56,191 bases of DNA from Lachnospiraceae bacterium. GTDB lineage: Bacteria > Bacillota > Clostridia > Lachnospirales > Lachnospiraceae. Below are positions 37,248 to 45,248 of the stretch, in pieces. The stretch lies in NCBI GenBank assembly GCA_017962105.1, contig JAGCVY010000030.1:1-56191 (forward strand), read 5' to 3'. The translations under genes and the position numbers were made by a program. Every line of letters starts with the position of its first letter. Within the stretch, counting starts at the first letter, position 1. The notes below the pieces were generated by a model that was not told where the DNA came from, ran no database searches, and saw only the letters and a program-made list of their open reading frames with translations.

Positions 37248-37589
37248 TCAGAACGCTGCGGGATACAGACGTATCCCGTCGGCGTCCATCGCCGCCACAT
37301 CAAACCGGATTGCCGTATCCGGAGCAAGCCGGTGCTCCTTCATATACCACAGGGCGGTGTTGCGGATCCGCTGCGCCTTCCGTGCGTCCACCGCCTCCTC
37401 CGGAAGCCCGAAGTCTCCGGTCCTGCGGTATTTTACCTCCGCAAACACCAGATATCCGCCGTCCTCGGCGACAATGTCGATCTCTCCGAGGCGGCACCGG
37501 TAGTTCCGCTCGAGGATCCGGTATCCGCGCTCCCGCAGGAACCGCACAACGGCCTCCTCCGCCTCATTGCCTACCGTTCTTCTGTTCAT
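37248..37589 (-). CDS. yraN: YraN/UPF0102 endonuclease-like protein
   Basis: 113 residues from ATG 37589, after GGGGGAG. A compact restriction-endonuclease-like fold with the PD-(D/E)xK-type pattern GEIDIVAEDG ... FAEVKYRRTG. This small protein is commonly encoded right after rnhB. Its cellular role is not established; a DNA-processing function is assumed from the fold. Confidence 0.93.
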   Translation of the reverse strand: MNRRTVGNEAEEAVVRFLRERGYRILERNYRCRLGEIDIVAEDGGYLVFAEVKYRRTGDFGLPEEAVDARKAQRIRNTALWYMKEHRLAPDTAIRFDVAAMDADGIRLYPAAF

Positions 37590-37608
37590 TTGTCTCCCCC
37601 GTACGTAC

Positions 37609-38370
37609 CTACTCCTCAACGAACCCCCGGATAAACGTCCTGCGATGGATCTCGCAGGGTCCCTTCTCCCGGATTGCCTGTATGTGCTCGGCTGAGCCGT
37701 AGCCTTTGTTTACGGCAAATCCGTACCCAGGGTACTTTGCATCCATCTCGACCATCATCCGGTCTCTCGTCACCTTGGCGACAATGCTGGCCGCCGCGAT
37801 GCTTATGGATTTCGCATCTCCTTTGATGATCCCCCGCTGCGGAATGGTAATCTGCGGGATATGCACGGCATCCACCAGCAGCTGGTCCGGCGTGACGCTC
37901 ATCATGGAGATGGCTTCGCGCATCGCCTGAAATGTCGCCTGCAAAATATTTATCTTATCGATCACCTGATGGGATACCACGCCGATCCCGACGGATACCG
38001 CCTCCTCCAAAATACGGTCATACAGCTCCTCACGCTTCTTCTCCGAGAGCTGTTTGGAGTCATTGATATACAAAAGTTTGCAATCCTTCGGAAGAATGAC
38101 ACAGGCAGCCACCACAGGCCCTGCAAGCGGGCCCCTTCCGACTTCGTCGATACCGCCGACGTAAGCCCTGTCGGAATAGAGCCGTTCATAATGCCACATC
38201 TCCTCCGTCCGCGCCAGTTCCTTCTCATACGCCGCCAGACGCTTTCGTCCCGACTGTACAAGGCTTTGCACGCCTGCACGCCCGTCTGCCTCATAAACGC
38301 CGAGCAGCTCCGGCAGCTCCGCCTCGGAACAGTTTTTCAGTTTCTCACGGATGGTTCCTATGGATTCCAT
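37609..38370 (-). CDS. rnhB: Ribonuclease HII
   Basis: 253 residues. It incises at ribonucleotides in DNA. The N-terminal helical extension (about 1-68) is of the Gram-positive type. The catalytic Asp-Glu pair is in YVGGIDEVGRGPLAGPVVAA and later acids in DSKQLSEKKR and LLVDAVHIP; the C-terminal segment is GYGSAEHIQAIREKGPCEIH. The gap before it (38371-38430) carries a CGGAAAATG motif. Together with rnhA this genome has both RNase H types within 14 kb. Confidence 0.97.
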   Translation of the reverse strand: MESIGTIREKLKNCSEAELPELLGVYEADGRAGVQSLVQSGRKRLAAYEKELARTEEMWHYERLYSDRAYVGGIDEVGRGPLAGPVVAACVILPKDCKLLYINDSKQLSEKKREELYDRILEEAVSVGIGVVSHQVIDKINILQATFQAMREAISMMSVTPDQLLVDAVHIPQITIPQRGIIKGDAKSISIAAASIVAKVTRDRMMVEMDAKYPGYGFAVNKGYGSAEHIQAIREKGPCEIHRRTFIRGFVEE

Positions 38371-38403
38371 ACTCTAAGTCCTCACCGGTAATAAATTGTT
38401 ATT

Positions 38404-38412
38404 CGGAAAATG
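38404..38412 (+). repeat. Intergenic copy of the CGGAAAATG motif (rbgA/rnhB gap)
   Basis: Extended form TTCGGAAAATGC inside the 60-base gap between the rbgA stop and the rnhB start. Confidence 0.7.
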
Positions 38413-38430
38413 CATTCTCCCCGGTTGTGT

Positions 38431-39315
38431 TCAACCGATATCGGAGGGTTTCTCCAGACTGATCCGGCCGATCTTCACATTGCGGAACTCGTCCACCGTA
38501 AGTGCCGCCGCGCGTTCTAGATCAAGCTCGCCGCCCTTTTTGAGGCAGCCCCGCCGGGTTGCGATCCGTGAGAGAAGCTCCGCGCCGGGGTGTTCCGACC
38601 CTTCCGTGTTCTCCTCGATCCCGTAGTGCTCCGCTATGATCCCCGGATATCTGTCCGCAAGGAAGCAAAGAAGCTTTTCTGCCATGTCCGTGGTTACCAG
38701 GATCTGGTCGTTGATGGAACCGATCCACGCGATCCTCTGCCCGATGGCCTGACTCTCGAATTTCGGCCAGAGGATACCCGGGGTATCCAGAAGCTCAACG
38801 GATTTGTTGAGCCGGATCCACTGCTTTCCCTTGGTCACGCCGGGCTTGTTGCCGGTCTTGGCGACCGCTTTCCCGGAAAAACTGTTGATGAAGGTGGATT
38901 TGCCCACATTGGGGATACCGACGATCATTGCACGAAGCGGCCGGTTCATAATGCCGCGCTTCCGGTCCCGTTCCAGTTTCTCTTTGCATGCCGTCGTAAT
39001 GCAGTCCGTGACGGCGGAAAGACCGTTTCCGCTTCTTGCGTTGATGGCTGCAACCGTAAACCCTTTTTCCTCGTAGTACGTCTTCCAAAGGGCAGTCACC
39101 GCCGCGTCGGCCATGTCCGCCTTATTCAGGAGAATGACCCGCGATTTGCCCTGCGCCAATGTATCGATATCGGGGTTTTTGCTGCTGTAGGGGATTCGTG
39201 CGTCCACAAGCTCAACCACGACATCGATGATCTTCATGTCCTCCTGCATCAGCCGCTTGGCTTTCGCCATATGGCCGGGATACCAGTTGATATTGTTTGT
39301 TTTACTCTCATTCAT
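38431..39315 (-). CDS. rbgA: Ribosome biogenesis GTPase RbgA (YlqF)
   Basis: 294 residues. Circularly permuted GTPase: G4 LLNKADM (about 63-69) comes before G1 VGIPNVGKSTFINSFSGK (about 130-147) and G3 LLDTPGILWP. The N-terminal NINWYPGHMAKAKRLMQEDM is the RNA-interacting signature, and the C-terminal domain (about 205-294) is ANTAR-like. It acts in late 50S assembly. The position between lepB and rnhB is the usual Bacillota order. Confidence 0.98.
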   Translation of the reverse strand: MNESKTNNINWYPGHMAKAKRLMQEDMKIIDVVVELVDARIPYSSKNPDIDTLAQGKSRVILLNKADMADAAVTALWKTYYEEKGFTVAAINARSGNGLSAVTDCITTACKEKLERDRKRGIMNRPLRAMIVGIPNVGKSTFINSFSGKAVAKTGNKPGVTKGKQWIRLNKSVELLDTPGILWPKFESQAIGQRIAWIGSINDQILVTTDMAEKLLCFLADRYPGIIAEHYGIEENTEGSEHPGAELLSRIATRRGCLKKGGELDLERAAALTVDEFRNVKIGRISLEKPSDIG

Positions 39316-39370
39316 GAAATATACGCCTTAAAAAACCAAAATCACATCGTCGGATCAGCAGGATCAGCAC

Positions 39371-39973
39371 CTACTTGGACTCCTCTTCGACCCGCTTGTT
39401 CAGGCTGTTGACAAAACCGAACTTGTTCGTGCGGATCCAGGCCCGCCCGATGATCTCATCCCGCTTCACATTGCTGACAGTAGCGTACCGGCTGTCCTCG
39501 GAGTTGTTCCTGGAATCGCCCAGCACAAAATACTCGTCCTCCCCAAGGGTGATCTCATAGTTTGCAAGCCCCGGAAGAAGCATGGGCTCCACGTTGGCAA
39601 ACTCCTGAAGCGGCTCATCGTTGATCAACACAACGCCGTCGGAAATGCGGATTCTCTCACCGGGAAGACCGATGATACGCTTGATGTTATAAAAGCTGTG
39701 TTCGTTATCACCCTGCCGGAACACCACGATCTCATTGCGCTTCGGCTCACGGATCCGGTAAGTCAGCTTATCGATCACGATCTTGTCATCCTGATGGAGC
39801 GTCGGCTCCATCGAGGCGTCAACCACGGTTGTCTTCTCGATCGACACCCAAACGATCAGCCATGCCAAGGCGATCACAGCCGCGACGGACACAATCCATA
39901 TGCCGATGCTGATACAGATTTTTATGATTTTTTCTTTCCGTTCCGCATGGGTAAAATCATACCGTTCCGCCAC
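39371..39973 (-). CDS. lepB: Signal peptidase I
   Basis: 200 residues from GTG 39973, nine bases after AGGAGG; the longer open frame upstream would start inside the promoter region. One membrane helix (about 16-45) precedes the periplasmic-side catalytic domain: nucleophile Ser54 in DASMEPTL, general base Lys98 in YNIKRIIGLPGE, and the conserved EYFVLGDSRNNSEDSRY box. It removes signal peptides from secreted proteins. A promoter is visible at 40071-40099, giving a leader of roughly 90 bases. Confidence 0.95.
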   Translation of the reverse strand: MAERYDFTHAERKEKIIKICISIGIWIVSVAAVIALAWLIVWVSIEKTTVVDASMEPTLHQDDKIVIDKLTYRIREPKRNEIVVFRQGDNEHSFYNIKRIIGLPGERIRISDGVVLINDEPLQEFANVEPMLLPGLANYEITLGEDEYFVLGDSRNNSEDSRYATVSNVKRDEIIGRAWIRTNKFGFVNSLNKRVEEESK

Positions 39974-40070
39974 TGAAATACACCTCCTGCGGGATTCCTT
40001 CCGAAGCGTTTTCAGGCATCGAAAAATGTGTCCCGAAATCCGCAAAACCATAAAATCCCACTCATAGCAA

Positions 40071-40099
40071 AGTATACCAAAATGCGCCGTATTATTCAA
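40071..40099 (-). promoter_or_regulatory. Sigma-A-type promoter of lepB
   Basis: On the minus strand the -35 box is TTGAAT (40094-40099) and the -10 box is TATACT (40071-40076), with a 17-base spacer. It lies directly downstream of the rplS terminator and starts the long lepB-rbgA-rnhB run. Confidence 0.75.
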
Positions 40100-40113
40100 G
40101 CGAAATCGGCACA

Positions 40114-40147
40114 TAAGAAAAGAGCGCATCGGAATCCGACACGCTCT
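40114..40147 (-). terminator. Rho-independent terminator of rplS
   Basis: On the minus strand the stem AGAGCG/CGCTCT (40142-40147 with 40121-40126) has an inner TCGGATTCCGA hairpin. It is followed by the T-rich run TTTCTTA. It begins about 20 bases after the rplS stop. Confidence 0.88.
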
Positions 40148-40168
40148 GAAATCTCTTCTGCGGTTGTA

Positions 40169-40522
40169 TTATCTCAATACTTCCTTAACCTTTGCAGCCT
40201 TACCGGTTCTCTCACGGAGATAGGTAAGTCTTGCGCGGCGAACTTTACCGCGGCGAATAACGGTGATGCTCTCCAGGATCGGGGAATGCAGCGGCCAGGT
40301 CTTCTCAACGCCGCATCCGTTGGAGTTCTTGCGTACGGTGAACGTCTCATGAACGCCGCCGTTCTGTCTCTTCGTCACAACGCCCTCAAAAGCCTGTGTA
40401 CGCTCGCGGTTACCTTCCTTTACCTTGGACAGCACGCGGACCGTGTCGCCTACGTTGAAGGAATCAACCGTCTCCTTCATGTTCTCTTTTTCAAGAGAAG
40501 CCATGTACTCTTTCTCTGTCAT
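40169..40522 (-). CDS. rplS: 50S ribosomal protein L19
   Basis: 117 residues from ATG 40522, eight bases after AAGGAGG. Typical L19: [40 protein letters not shown], the [18 protein letters not shown] segment and [20 protein letters not shown]. In most Bacillota it directly follows trmD; here two accessory genes with their own promoter separate them. It is therefore expressed from its own promoter (40606-40634) and ends in its own terminator. Confidence 0.99.
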   Translation of the reverse strand: MTEKEYMASLEKENMKETVDSFNVGDTVRVLSKVKEGNRERTQAFEGVVTKRQNGGVHETFTVRKNSNGCGVEKTWPLHSPILESITVIRRGKVRRARLTYLRERTGKAAKVKEVLR

Positions 40523-40605
40523 GTCAATGACCTCCTTCAATATTGTGCGGTCTTCATACTGCCTCACTTTTGGGCACAGCGGAACATCGCGTCTCACGGG
40601 GTATG
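40523..40605 (-). promoter_or_regulatory. Possible rplS (L19) 5' leader
   Basis: About 80 bases separate the promoter from the start codon. The leader contains a possible long-range stem TGTGC/GCACA around GGCAGTATGAAG, ending just before the ribosome binding site. L19 autoregulatory leaders are known in Bacillota; I cannot confirm a match to that RNA family by eye. Confidence 0.3.
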
Positions 40606-40634
40606 AGTTTACCACACCCATTCGGAAAATGCAA
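40606..40634 (-). promoter_or_regulatory. Sigma-A-type promoter of rplS
   Basis: On the minus strand the -35 box is TTGCAT (40629-40634) and the -10 box is TAAACT (40606-40611), with a 17-base spacer. A CATTTTCCG motif (40623-40631) overlaps the 3' part of the -35 box and the spacer. Confidence 0.6.
40623..40631 (+). repeat. Intergenic copy of the CGGAAAATG motif (at the rplS promoter)
   Basis: Extended form TTCGGAAAATGC between the stranded zinc-ribbon frame and rplS. It overlaps the predicted -35/spacer of the rplS promoter. Confidence 0.7.
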
Positions 40635-40652
40635 GAACTTTTTTCAATCAGA

Positions 40653-40805
40653 TCATTCGTGTTTTTCATTGCTGACGTACTGCGAATAATCGACGCCGCA
40701 AAAACTGCACATATACCAATCACCATCATCTGCACGCTCACAGGTGTCACATTTCGATTTCTTATCGGTTTCGGAAGGCTGTACCTCCTCTTCAGCCGCC
40801 GGAGT
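40653..40805 (-). pseudogene. Stranded zinc-ribbon reading frame, probable displaced C-terminus of the NADAR-TIR gene
   Basis: A 50-codon open stretch with no start codon overlaps the end of the NADAR-TIR gene in the +1 frame. It reads as an acidic linker ([16 protein letters not shown]) and then a clear zinc ribbon, [18 protein letters not shown], ending SNEKHE. The lack of ATG, GTG or TTG before the ribbon rules out an independent gene. Removing a single base within the GGCGGC run at about 40795-40800 would fuse it in frame to the upstream protein, giving roughly 515 residues. It is a recent frameshift, a sequencing error or, less likely, programmed frameshifting. Confidence 0.7.
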
Positions 40806-42207
40806 TCAGGTACTCAAACTCATCCATATACGGGTAATCCCTCTTCGCCTGCTCCGCACGCTTGTTAAACTCCCGGAACACCTTGCTGATCTCCTCGTTG
40901 ACTGCCTCCTCGTCGTCGGCGAGTCTCCTCGCAAACTCCCAGTCCTGAGGGTACCCGCGATAATCCGAATCTGTGCTCCTCGGCACCAGCCGGTATTCCT
41001 CACTCTGCCACAGGATCGCCCGGTACACATCTTCCTCGGAGGCAAACCTGGGGCCTCCGGAAACCGTGGTCCATCTCCCGTGGATCACCTCCTCCTTCTC
41101 CTCATTCATGACACGTTTTCCGTCTTTCGTGTACACTTCCCTCGTGCGAAGATTGCAGCAATAAACCGGGAATGTGTCCCTCAGAAGCGCAAAATTACTG
41201 TATGCCCGTCCGGTCTTATAACAGATCTGCAGATCATGGCAGGTTTCGTTGTTCTTTCTCTCCTTCTGATCATACCGGTTTTTCACCCGGAGAAGCTCCC
41301 TCTGCAGTCTCTCCGGCAGCGTCTCATCCTCCAGACTGCAGTGGATCGTCCCGTTTTCGTCCGGATACTTCACATACTGGGTGTCAACCGTAACAACATC
41401 AATCCCGAGCAGATCTGCAAACTCCCGTGCGGTAATCTCAAGGAATGTACTCTCCAACCGCGGACTCAGTTCTACAACCGCGAAGCTGTCTTCGATCGCT
41501 TTGGACCGTTCCCCGGTCCAGATTCTTCCCTCGCCTAATTTCGTGTCGTACCACACATGATATCCAAGATCTTTTATGATCCCGCCGAGTTTCTGCGCTG
41601 CTTCCGTATCGCGGTAAGCAAAGCTCAGGTAAACGTAAGGCTCCATACCGATATACGACGGGAACCCCCACGCAGGGTATTTGGAAGGGTTCTTACCGTA
41701 CCCGTTTTCCTCCGAAGCCGATTCCTCCGGTGTCATTTTCCGAAAATGTTCCCGCACCTCCATCAGGGCAAACCCCAGAAGGTTCATTCCGGTCCATGTT
41801 TCCATATTCTCTGCGTTCGGATTGCCCTCGCTCTCCCGGATACCGAGATCTGTGTCCGCGGAGTAGCAGTACACCAGTATGTCCTCTCCGGTTTCCAGCA
41901 GCTTCACAACCTCCTTCGGACGTTGTTCGTATCTAGCCAGCAGGCCGCGATATAAAATCGCCCCAAGTTGACCGCGCCACCGGATTTCGTTGAATCCTTT
42001 TGTCTGTTTCGCCTTTCTACGCTGTTCTGCCGGATCGCTCGTAGTCAGGATGGAATGAGCGGTCTCAAGATCTCCGAACAGCTTCGCCCTACTGTATTCC
42101 ACATACTGCGTAACCGAAGTAAAGCCATGATCTTCAACCTTAAAATACTCTTCATAATCAGGATCGAGAAAATAATAACCACTGGTATATTTGTCAAAAT
42201 AGAACAT
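40792..42207 (-). CDS. NADAR-TIR fusion protein, candidate NAD/ADP-ribose-linked effector
   Basis: 471 residues from ATG 42207, spaced correctly from AAAGGAG; the ATG at 42216 abuts that site. Residues 1-157 match a NADAR domain: [48 protein letters not shown] and the closing [18 protein letters not shown]. Residues about 190-287 read as [39 protein letters not shown] and [15 protein letters not shown], with Glu candidates for the catalytic site at about 257 and 262. A C-terminal region (about 290-471) is not recognised. TIR domains can cleave NAD; NADAR domains handle ADP-ribose derivatives. It follows a lipoprotein gene by 41 bases in one unit inserted between trmD and rplS. The C-terminus appears frameshifted. 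Confidence 0.78.
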   Translation of the reverse strand: MFYFDKYTSGYYFLDPDYEEYFKVEDHGFTSVTQYVEYSRAKLFGDLETAHSILTTSDPAEQRRKAKQTKGFNEIRWRGQLGAILYRGLLARYEQRPKEVVKLLETGEDILVYCYSADTDLGIRESEGNPNAENMETWTGMNLLGFALMEVREHFRKMTPEESASEENGYGKNPSKYPAWGFPSYIGMEPYVYLSFAYRDTEAAQKLGGIIKDLGYHVWYDTKLGEGRIWTGERSKAIEDSFAVVELSPRLESTFLEITAREFADLLGIDVVTVDTQYVKYPDENGTIHCSLEDETLPERLQRELLRVKNRYDQKERKNNETCHDLQICYKTGRAYSNFALLRDTFPVYCCNLRTREVYTKDGKRVMNEEKEEVIHGRWTTVSGGPRFASEEDVYRAILWQSEEYRLVPRSTDSDYRGYPQDWEFARRLADDEEAVNEEISKVFREFNKRAEQAKRDYPYMDEFEYLNSGG

Positions 42208-42248
42208 TCTTCTCATCTCCTTTCCGAGTCGACTAGTTTCAGTCTCAT

Positions 42249-43673
42249 TTACTTTGTGAATCCGGTTCTGTTATCCTTGTGTATCCCGCCCTGCTGGCTG
42301 ACCGTGATATGGTATAGTTTATTCTTTTCAAAACGGTATACATCGGTGGTGTTATAGTCTCCGTTCTCTCCGAACGCCTCGTCATCGGAGATCCACTGTT
42401 CCCCGTATGCAATCTTCAAAACATATCTTCCATACGGAAAATGCATCAGCCGGCTTTCCCCCGGATTCAGCAGGATCATAAATTCCGTCGTGCCATCCAT
42501 GCGAACGAGACGAAATGCCGCAGAACGATCAGCCGGTGCAGACAATGAAATGGAACTTTCTTCCGGCCCATACGGCTCATCACCGTAGAGATATTTCTTT
42601 CTTCCAAGAGCCTGTGTTGTGCAGGAATCATTCACAGTCGATTTCTTAACAAATTCGTTTACAAAAACCTGTTTCCCGAACGAATTGTTGATTTTTTCCA
42701 AACACCAATTTGCTCCTCTGTGAAATTCATTGTCTTCATCAGAATACAGTAAACAATCAGCTGTGGCCCCGATCACATAACAGTCGTGATTAAGCGTTGT
42801 GCTGGTTCTTGATCGTAACAGCACCGTCTCTTTTTGGGTAGCCGGATCGTAAAAACACGGAAGAAACCTATAATGGCTGAATCCCCTGTCATCCTCATAC
42901 CGGATCATCCTCGTGTATAGTAATTGATTCCCGTAGGGCAGGATTATGCTCTTCATATTGAGCTCGCTCTGCCAGCGGTTTCTCTGATTGATCAACGTAC
43001 CGTCTGTCTGATTGATATACGAAAGGGAATAGCAGATTCCGTTGTCCGGGAAGACCTCTCCGGCGTACAGCTCCTCTCTCGCCAGACGATTGATAAAATA
43101 GGACTTATCCCCGCTCACAACCCAATAGACTACTCCGGTGGGAAACGGATATTTGTTGCCGGTATCAAGATGATACCGCTCCCGCATAGCCATGTAATTC
43201 TCCTGCGTCAATGTACCGCCGCTTAGGTCGGAGGTGTCCAGATAATTGTAAATCCCATTCTCTTCCTCTAGATAATACAAAATACCGTCACGGAGCGTCA
43301 GATACGAAAACAATCCGCGATCGATCATCTCGATGGATTCCAACCGGGCATCCATGCGGTACAATCCGCACCAGTCATTCTTGATCCTGTATGCAAGATA
43401 AAGATACTGCTCGTCACTCACCATAAGCACGGCGGAAGTCGTATGTGAAATTTCAAAATCTGCTGTCGAAGTTACCGTAAAATCCGTGCTGAATCCGTTG
43501 GATTGCAGACGGATCAGGCCGATGGCGCTCTCGAAATACCCTTCCGCCTTCAGCTTTTCCTTATCTACCGGTTGATAGGAAGACTTTTTCTTCGAGGTAT
43601 TGTTTCCACCGCAGCCGAAGCACACGACAGCCATTGCCAATGCACATAAGATCATAACAACTGCTTTCCTCAT
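42249..43673 (-). CDS. Lipoprotein of unknown function, upstream partner of the NADAR-TIR gene
   Basis: 474 residues. A signal peptide ends at a lipobox-like VCFGC (Cys21), followed by a Ser/Lys linker. Residues about 50-370 contain repeating short strands with Tyr-rich turns (YLYLAYRIKNDWCGLYRMD, GILYYLEEENGIYNYLDTSD, VVYWVVSGDKSYFINRL), resembling a beta-propeller-like sensor. The C-terminal 80 residues form a separate beta domain (FMILLNPGESRLMHFPYGRY and YGEQWISDDEAFGENGDYNT), a pattern I associate with small extracellular domains of Lachnospiraceae proteins. The DNA looks more AT-rich than its neighbours. ATG 43673 follows AAAGGAAG, and a good promoter lies at 43716-43744. Confidence 0.75.
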   Translation of the reverse strand: MRKAVVMILCALAMAVVCFGCGGNNTSKKKSSYQPVDKEKLKAEGYFESAIGLIRLQSNGFSTDFTVTSTADFEISHTTSAVLMVSDEQYLYLAYRIKNDWCGLYRMDARLESIEMIDRGLFSYLTLRDGILYYLEEENGIYNYLDTSDLSGGTLTQENYMAMRERYHLDTGNKYPFPTGVVYWVVSGDKSYFINRLAREELYAGEVFPDNGICYSLSYINQTDGTLINQRNRWQSELNMKSIILPYGNQLLYTRMIRYEDDRGFSHYRFLPCFYDPATQKETVLLRSRTSTTLNHDCYVIGATADCLLYSDEDNEFHRGANWCLEKINNSFGKQVFVNEFVKKSTVNDSCTTQALGRKKYLYGDEPYGPEESSISLSAPADRSAAFRLVRMDGTTEFMILLNPGESRLMHFPYGRYVLKIAYGEQWISDDEAFGENGDYNTTDVYRFEKNKLYHITVSQQGGIHKDNRTGFTK

Positions 43674-43715
43674 ATTCTCTTCCTTTCCCCGTCAATCCGG
43701 TAGTTAATAAAATTA

Positions 43716-43744
43716 ATTATAGAGTATTGCCTGATTATTGTCTA
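43716..43744 (-). promoter_or_regulatory. Sigma-A-type promoter of the lipoprotein/NADAR-TIR unit
   Basis: On the minus strand the -35 box is TAGACA (43739-43744) and the -10 box is TATAAT (43716-43721), with a 17-base spacer. It sits in the 197-base gap after the trmD terminator. The rest of that gap (43745-43826) holds no feature I can support. Confidence 0.75.
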
Positions 43745-43828
43745 TCAATATTTCTACGTGCGATATCTTGTCAGATTATTCCATGTATTCCGTTTTTGAG
43801 TCATCAACCAAGAACATCCTTTCACAAC

Positions 43829-43854
43829 AAAAAAGGACGCCCTCTCGAGCGTCC
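43829..43854 (-). terminator. Rho-independent terminator of the ylxM-to-trmD operon
   Basis: On the minus strand the stem GGACGC/GCGTCC (43849-43854 with 43835-43840) is followed by TTTTTT (43829-43834). It lies 16 bases after the trmD stop and separates trmD from the inserted genes. Confidence 0.9.
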
Positions 43855-43870
43855 CTTCGTCTTTGTTGTT

Positions 43871-44635
43871 TTATTCCTTTTCCGAATTCAGCAGGTCCCT
43901 GTAGTATTTGGCGCTTTTCTTATCCAGTTCCACGCCGTCCATCAGTTCCGGCCGGTACTGCACGGTGCGGTCGATGGACCGCTGCATGCGCCACTCCGCA
44001 ACCTTTGCGTGGTGACCGCTCAAAAGCACCTCCGGCACCTTCTGTCCGTGCCATTCCTCGGGGCGCGTGTACTGCGGATACTCGAGGAGCCCGTTCATAA
44101 AGCTCTCGGTCTCTCCGCTCTCCTCATTTGTGAGAACGCCGGGAACCATACGGGCGATCGCGTCGATCATGACCATCGACGGCAGCTCGCCGCCGGAGAG
44201 CACATAATCGCCGATGGAGACATAGTCCGTTACAATCTCCTCAAGGACGCGCTCGTCCACGCCCTCGTAGTGACCGCAGAGGAAAATGAGTTCCTCCTCC
44301 TTCGCGAACTCCTTCGCCATCTTCTGGTTGAACACCCTTCCCCAGGGGGTAAGGTAAATCACGCGGGGACGTCCTGCGGGAACGGGTTCATCTGCTGATG
44401 TGCTCCCTGCCGTGAGGGATTCATAACACTTGAAGATCGGTTCGGGAGCCATCACCATACCGGCTCCGCCGCCGTACGGGTAGTCGTCAACGTGGCGGTG
44501 CTTGTCCTCCGAAAAATCCCGGATATTGACGGCGTCAACACAGATGATCCCCGCATCCATTGCCCGGCCGAGAATGCTTGTGTGAAGCCCCTGCTCCACC
44601 ATCTCGGGAAAAAGCGTCATCACATGAAATTTCAT
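43871..44635 (-). CDS. trmD: tRNA (guanine-N1)-methyltransferase
   Basis: 254 residues from ATG 44635 after TGAGG. It methylates G37 of tRNAs with S-adenosylmethionine. SPOUT-knot hallmarks: MKFHVMTLFPEM, DDYPYGGGAGMVM, VIYLTPWGRVFNQKMAKEFA, FLCGHYEGVDERV and DYVLSGGELP. It is the last gene of the operon, 8 bases after rimM, and is followed by a strong terminator. Confidence 0.99.
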   Translation of the reverse strand: MKFHVMTLFPEMVEQGLHTSILGRAMDAGIICVDAVNIRDFSEDKHRHVDDYPYGGGAGMVMAPEPIFKCYESLTAGSTSADEPVPAGRPRVIYLTPWGRVFNQKMAKEFAKEEELIFLCGHYEGVDERVLEEIVTDYVSIGDYVLSGGELPSMVMIDAIARMVPGVLTNEESGETESFMNGLLEYPQYTRPEEWHGQKVPEVLLSGHHAKVAEWRMQRSIDRTVQYRPELMDGVELDKKSAKYYRDLLNSEKE

Positions 44636-44643
44636 AGGGTACC

Positions 44644-45159
44644 TCACAGGAGTCCCGGCATGAGAAACACCGTGACTTTTTTGGATTCGATATCCACATT
44701 TTTCACACAGTCCGGTATCACCGGAAGAAGCACCTCGCGGCCGGCCGGAGTCTTCACGACATACACATCGTTAGCGCCGGTCTGCAAGACTTCGGTGAGC
44801 GTTCCGACGGATTTTCCGTCCTCCTCAACAACCTCACAGCCGATGAGGTCGCTCACATAGTACTCACCCTCCTCAAGAGGGATCGCATGCTCCCGGGACA
44901 CCAGAACGTCGCAGCCTTTGTACCGCTCGATGTCATTGATGCTCGGAAACTCCCGGAAGCCCAGGATCACCATGTTCTTGAAGAATTTGACGGAGGATAC
45001 CGTCACCGGGATGGGCTCTTTGCCCGTGTCCAGCACAAGCGGCAAATCCTTGTGAAACCGCGACGGTTCATCCGTCGTCGGCAGCAGTTTGATCTCTCCG
45101 TGTACCCCGTGGGTGTTGGTGTAGATTCCCACGCGAAACATGTTGTCGCGCCAGTCCAT
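44644..45159 (-). CDS. rimM: Ribosome maturation factor RimM
   Basis: 171 residues from ATG 45159, shortly after GGAGG; an upstream extension to 45252 lacks a site and family similarity. The N-terminal barrel starts FRVGIYTNTHGVHGEIKLLP. The central region contains FFKNMVILGFREFPSINDIE and the PRC-barrel domain contains VSDLIGCEVVEEDGKSVGTL and LLPVIPDCVKNVDIESKKV. It acts in 30S maturation through S19. Confidence 0.96.
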   Translation of the reverse strand: MDWRDNMFRVGIYTNTHGVHGEIKLLPTTDEPSRFHKDLPLVLDTGKEPIPVTVSSVKFFKNMVILGFREFPSINDIERYKGCDVLVSREHAIPLEEGEYYVSDLIGCEVVEEDGKSVGTLTEVLQTGANDVYVVKTPAGREVLLPVIPDCVKNVDIESKKVTVFLMPGLL

Positions 45160-45248
45160 AGTTCCTCCGTTCCCGAAAGCTTCCGCGGCTTTCGAACATT
45201 CACTCATAAAAGCAAGGCTGTTGCTCATCGCAACAGCCCCGGTCGTTG

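Noticed and set aside
39974-40129. N-terminal extension of lepB to 40129
   Set aside because: It covers the lepB promoter and approaches the rplS terminator; GTG 39973 has an AGGAGG site at good spacing.
40656-40800. Independent small gene for the zinc ribbon
   Set aside because: No ATG, GTG or TTG precedes the cysteines in that frame, and a stop lies just upstream, so it is better explained as a displaced C-terminus.
43745-43826. Possible small RNA or gene in the trmD-lipoprotein gap
   Set aside because: No credible open frame, hairpin with T-run or second promoter beyond those already listed.
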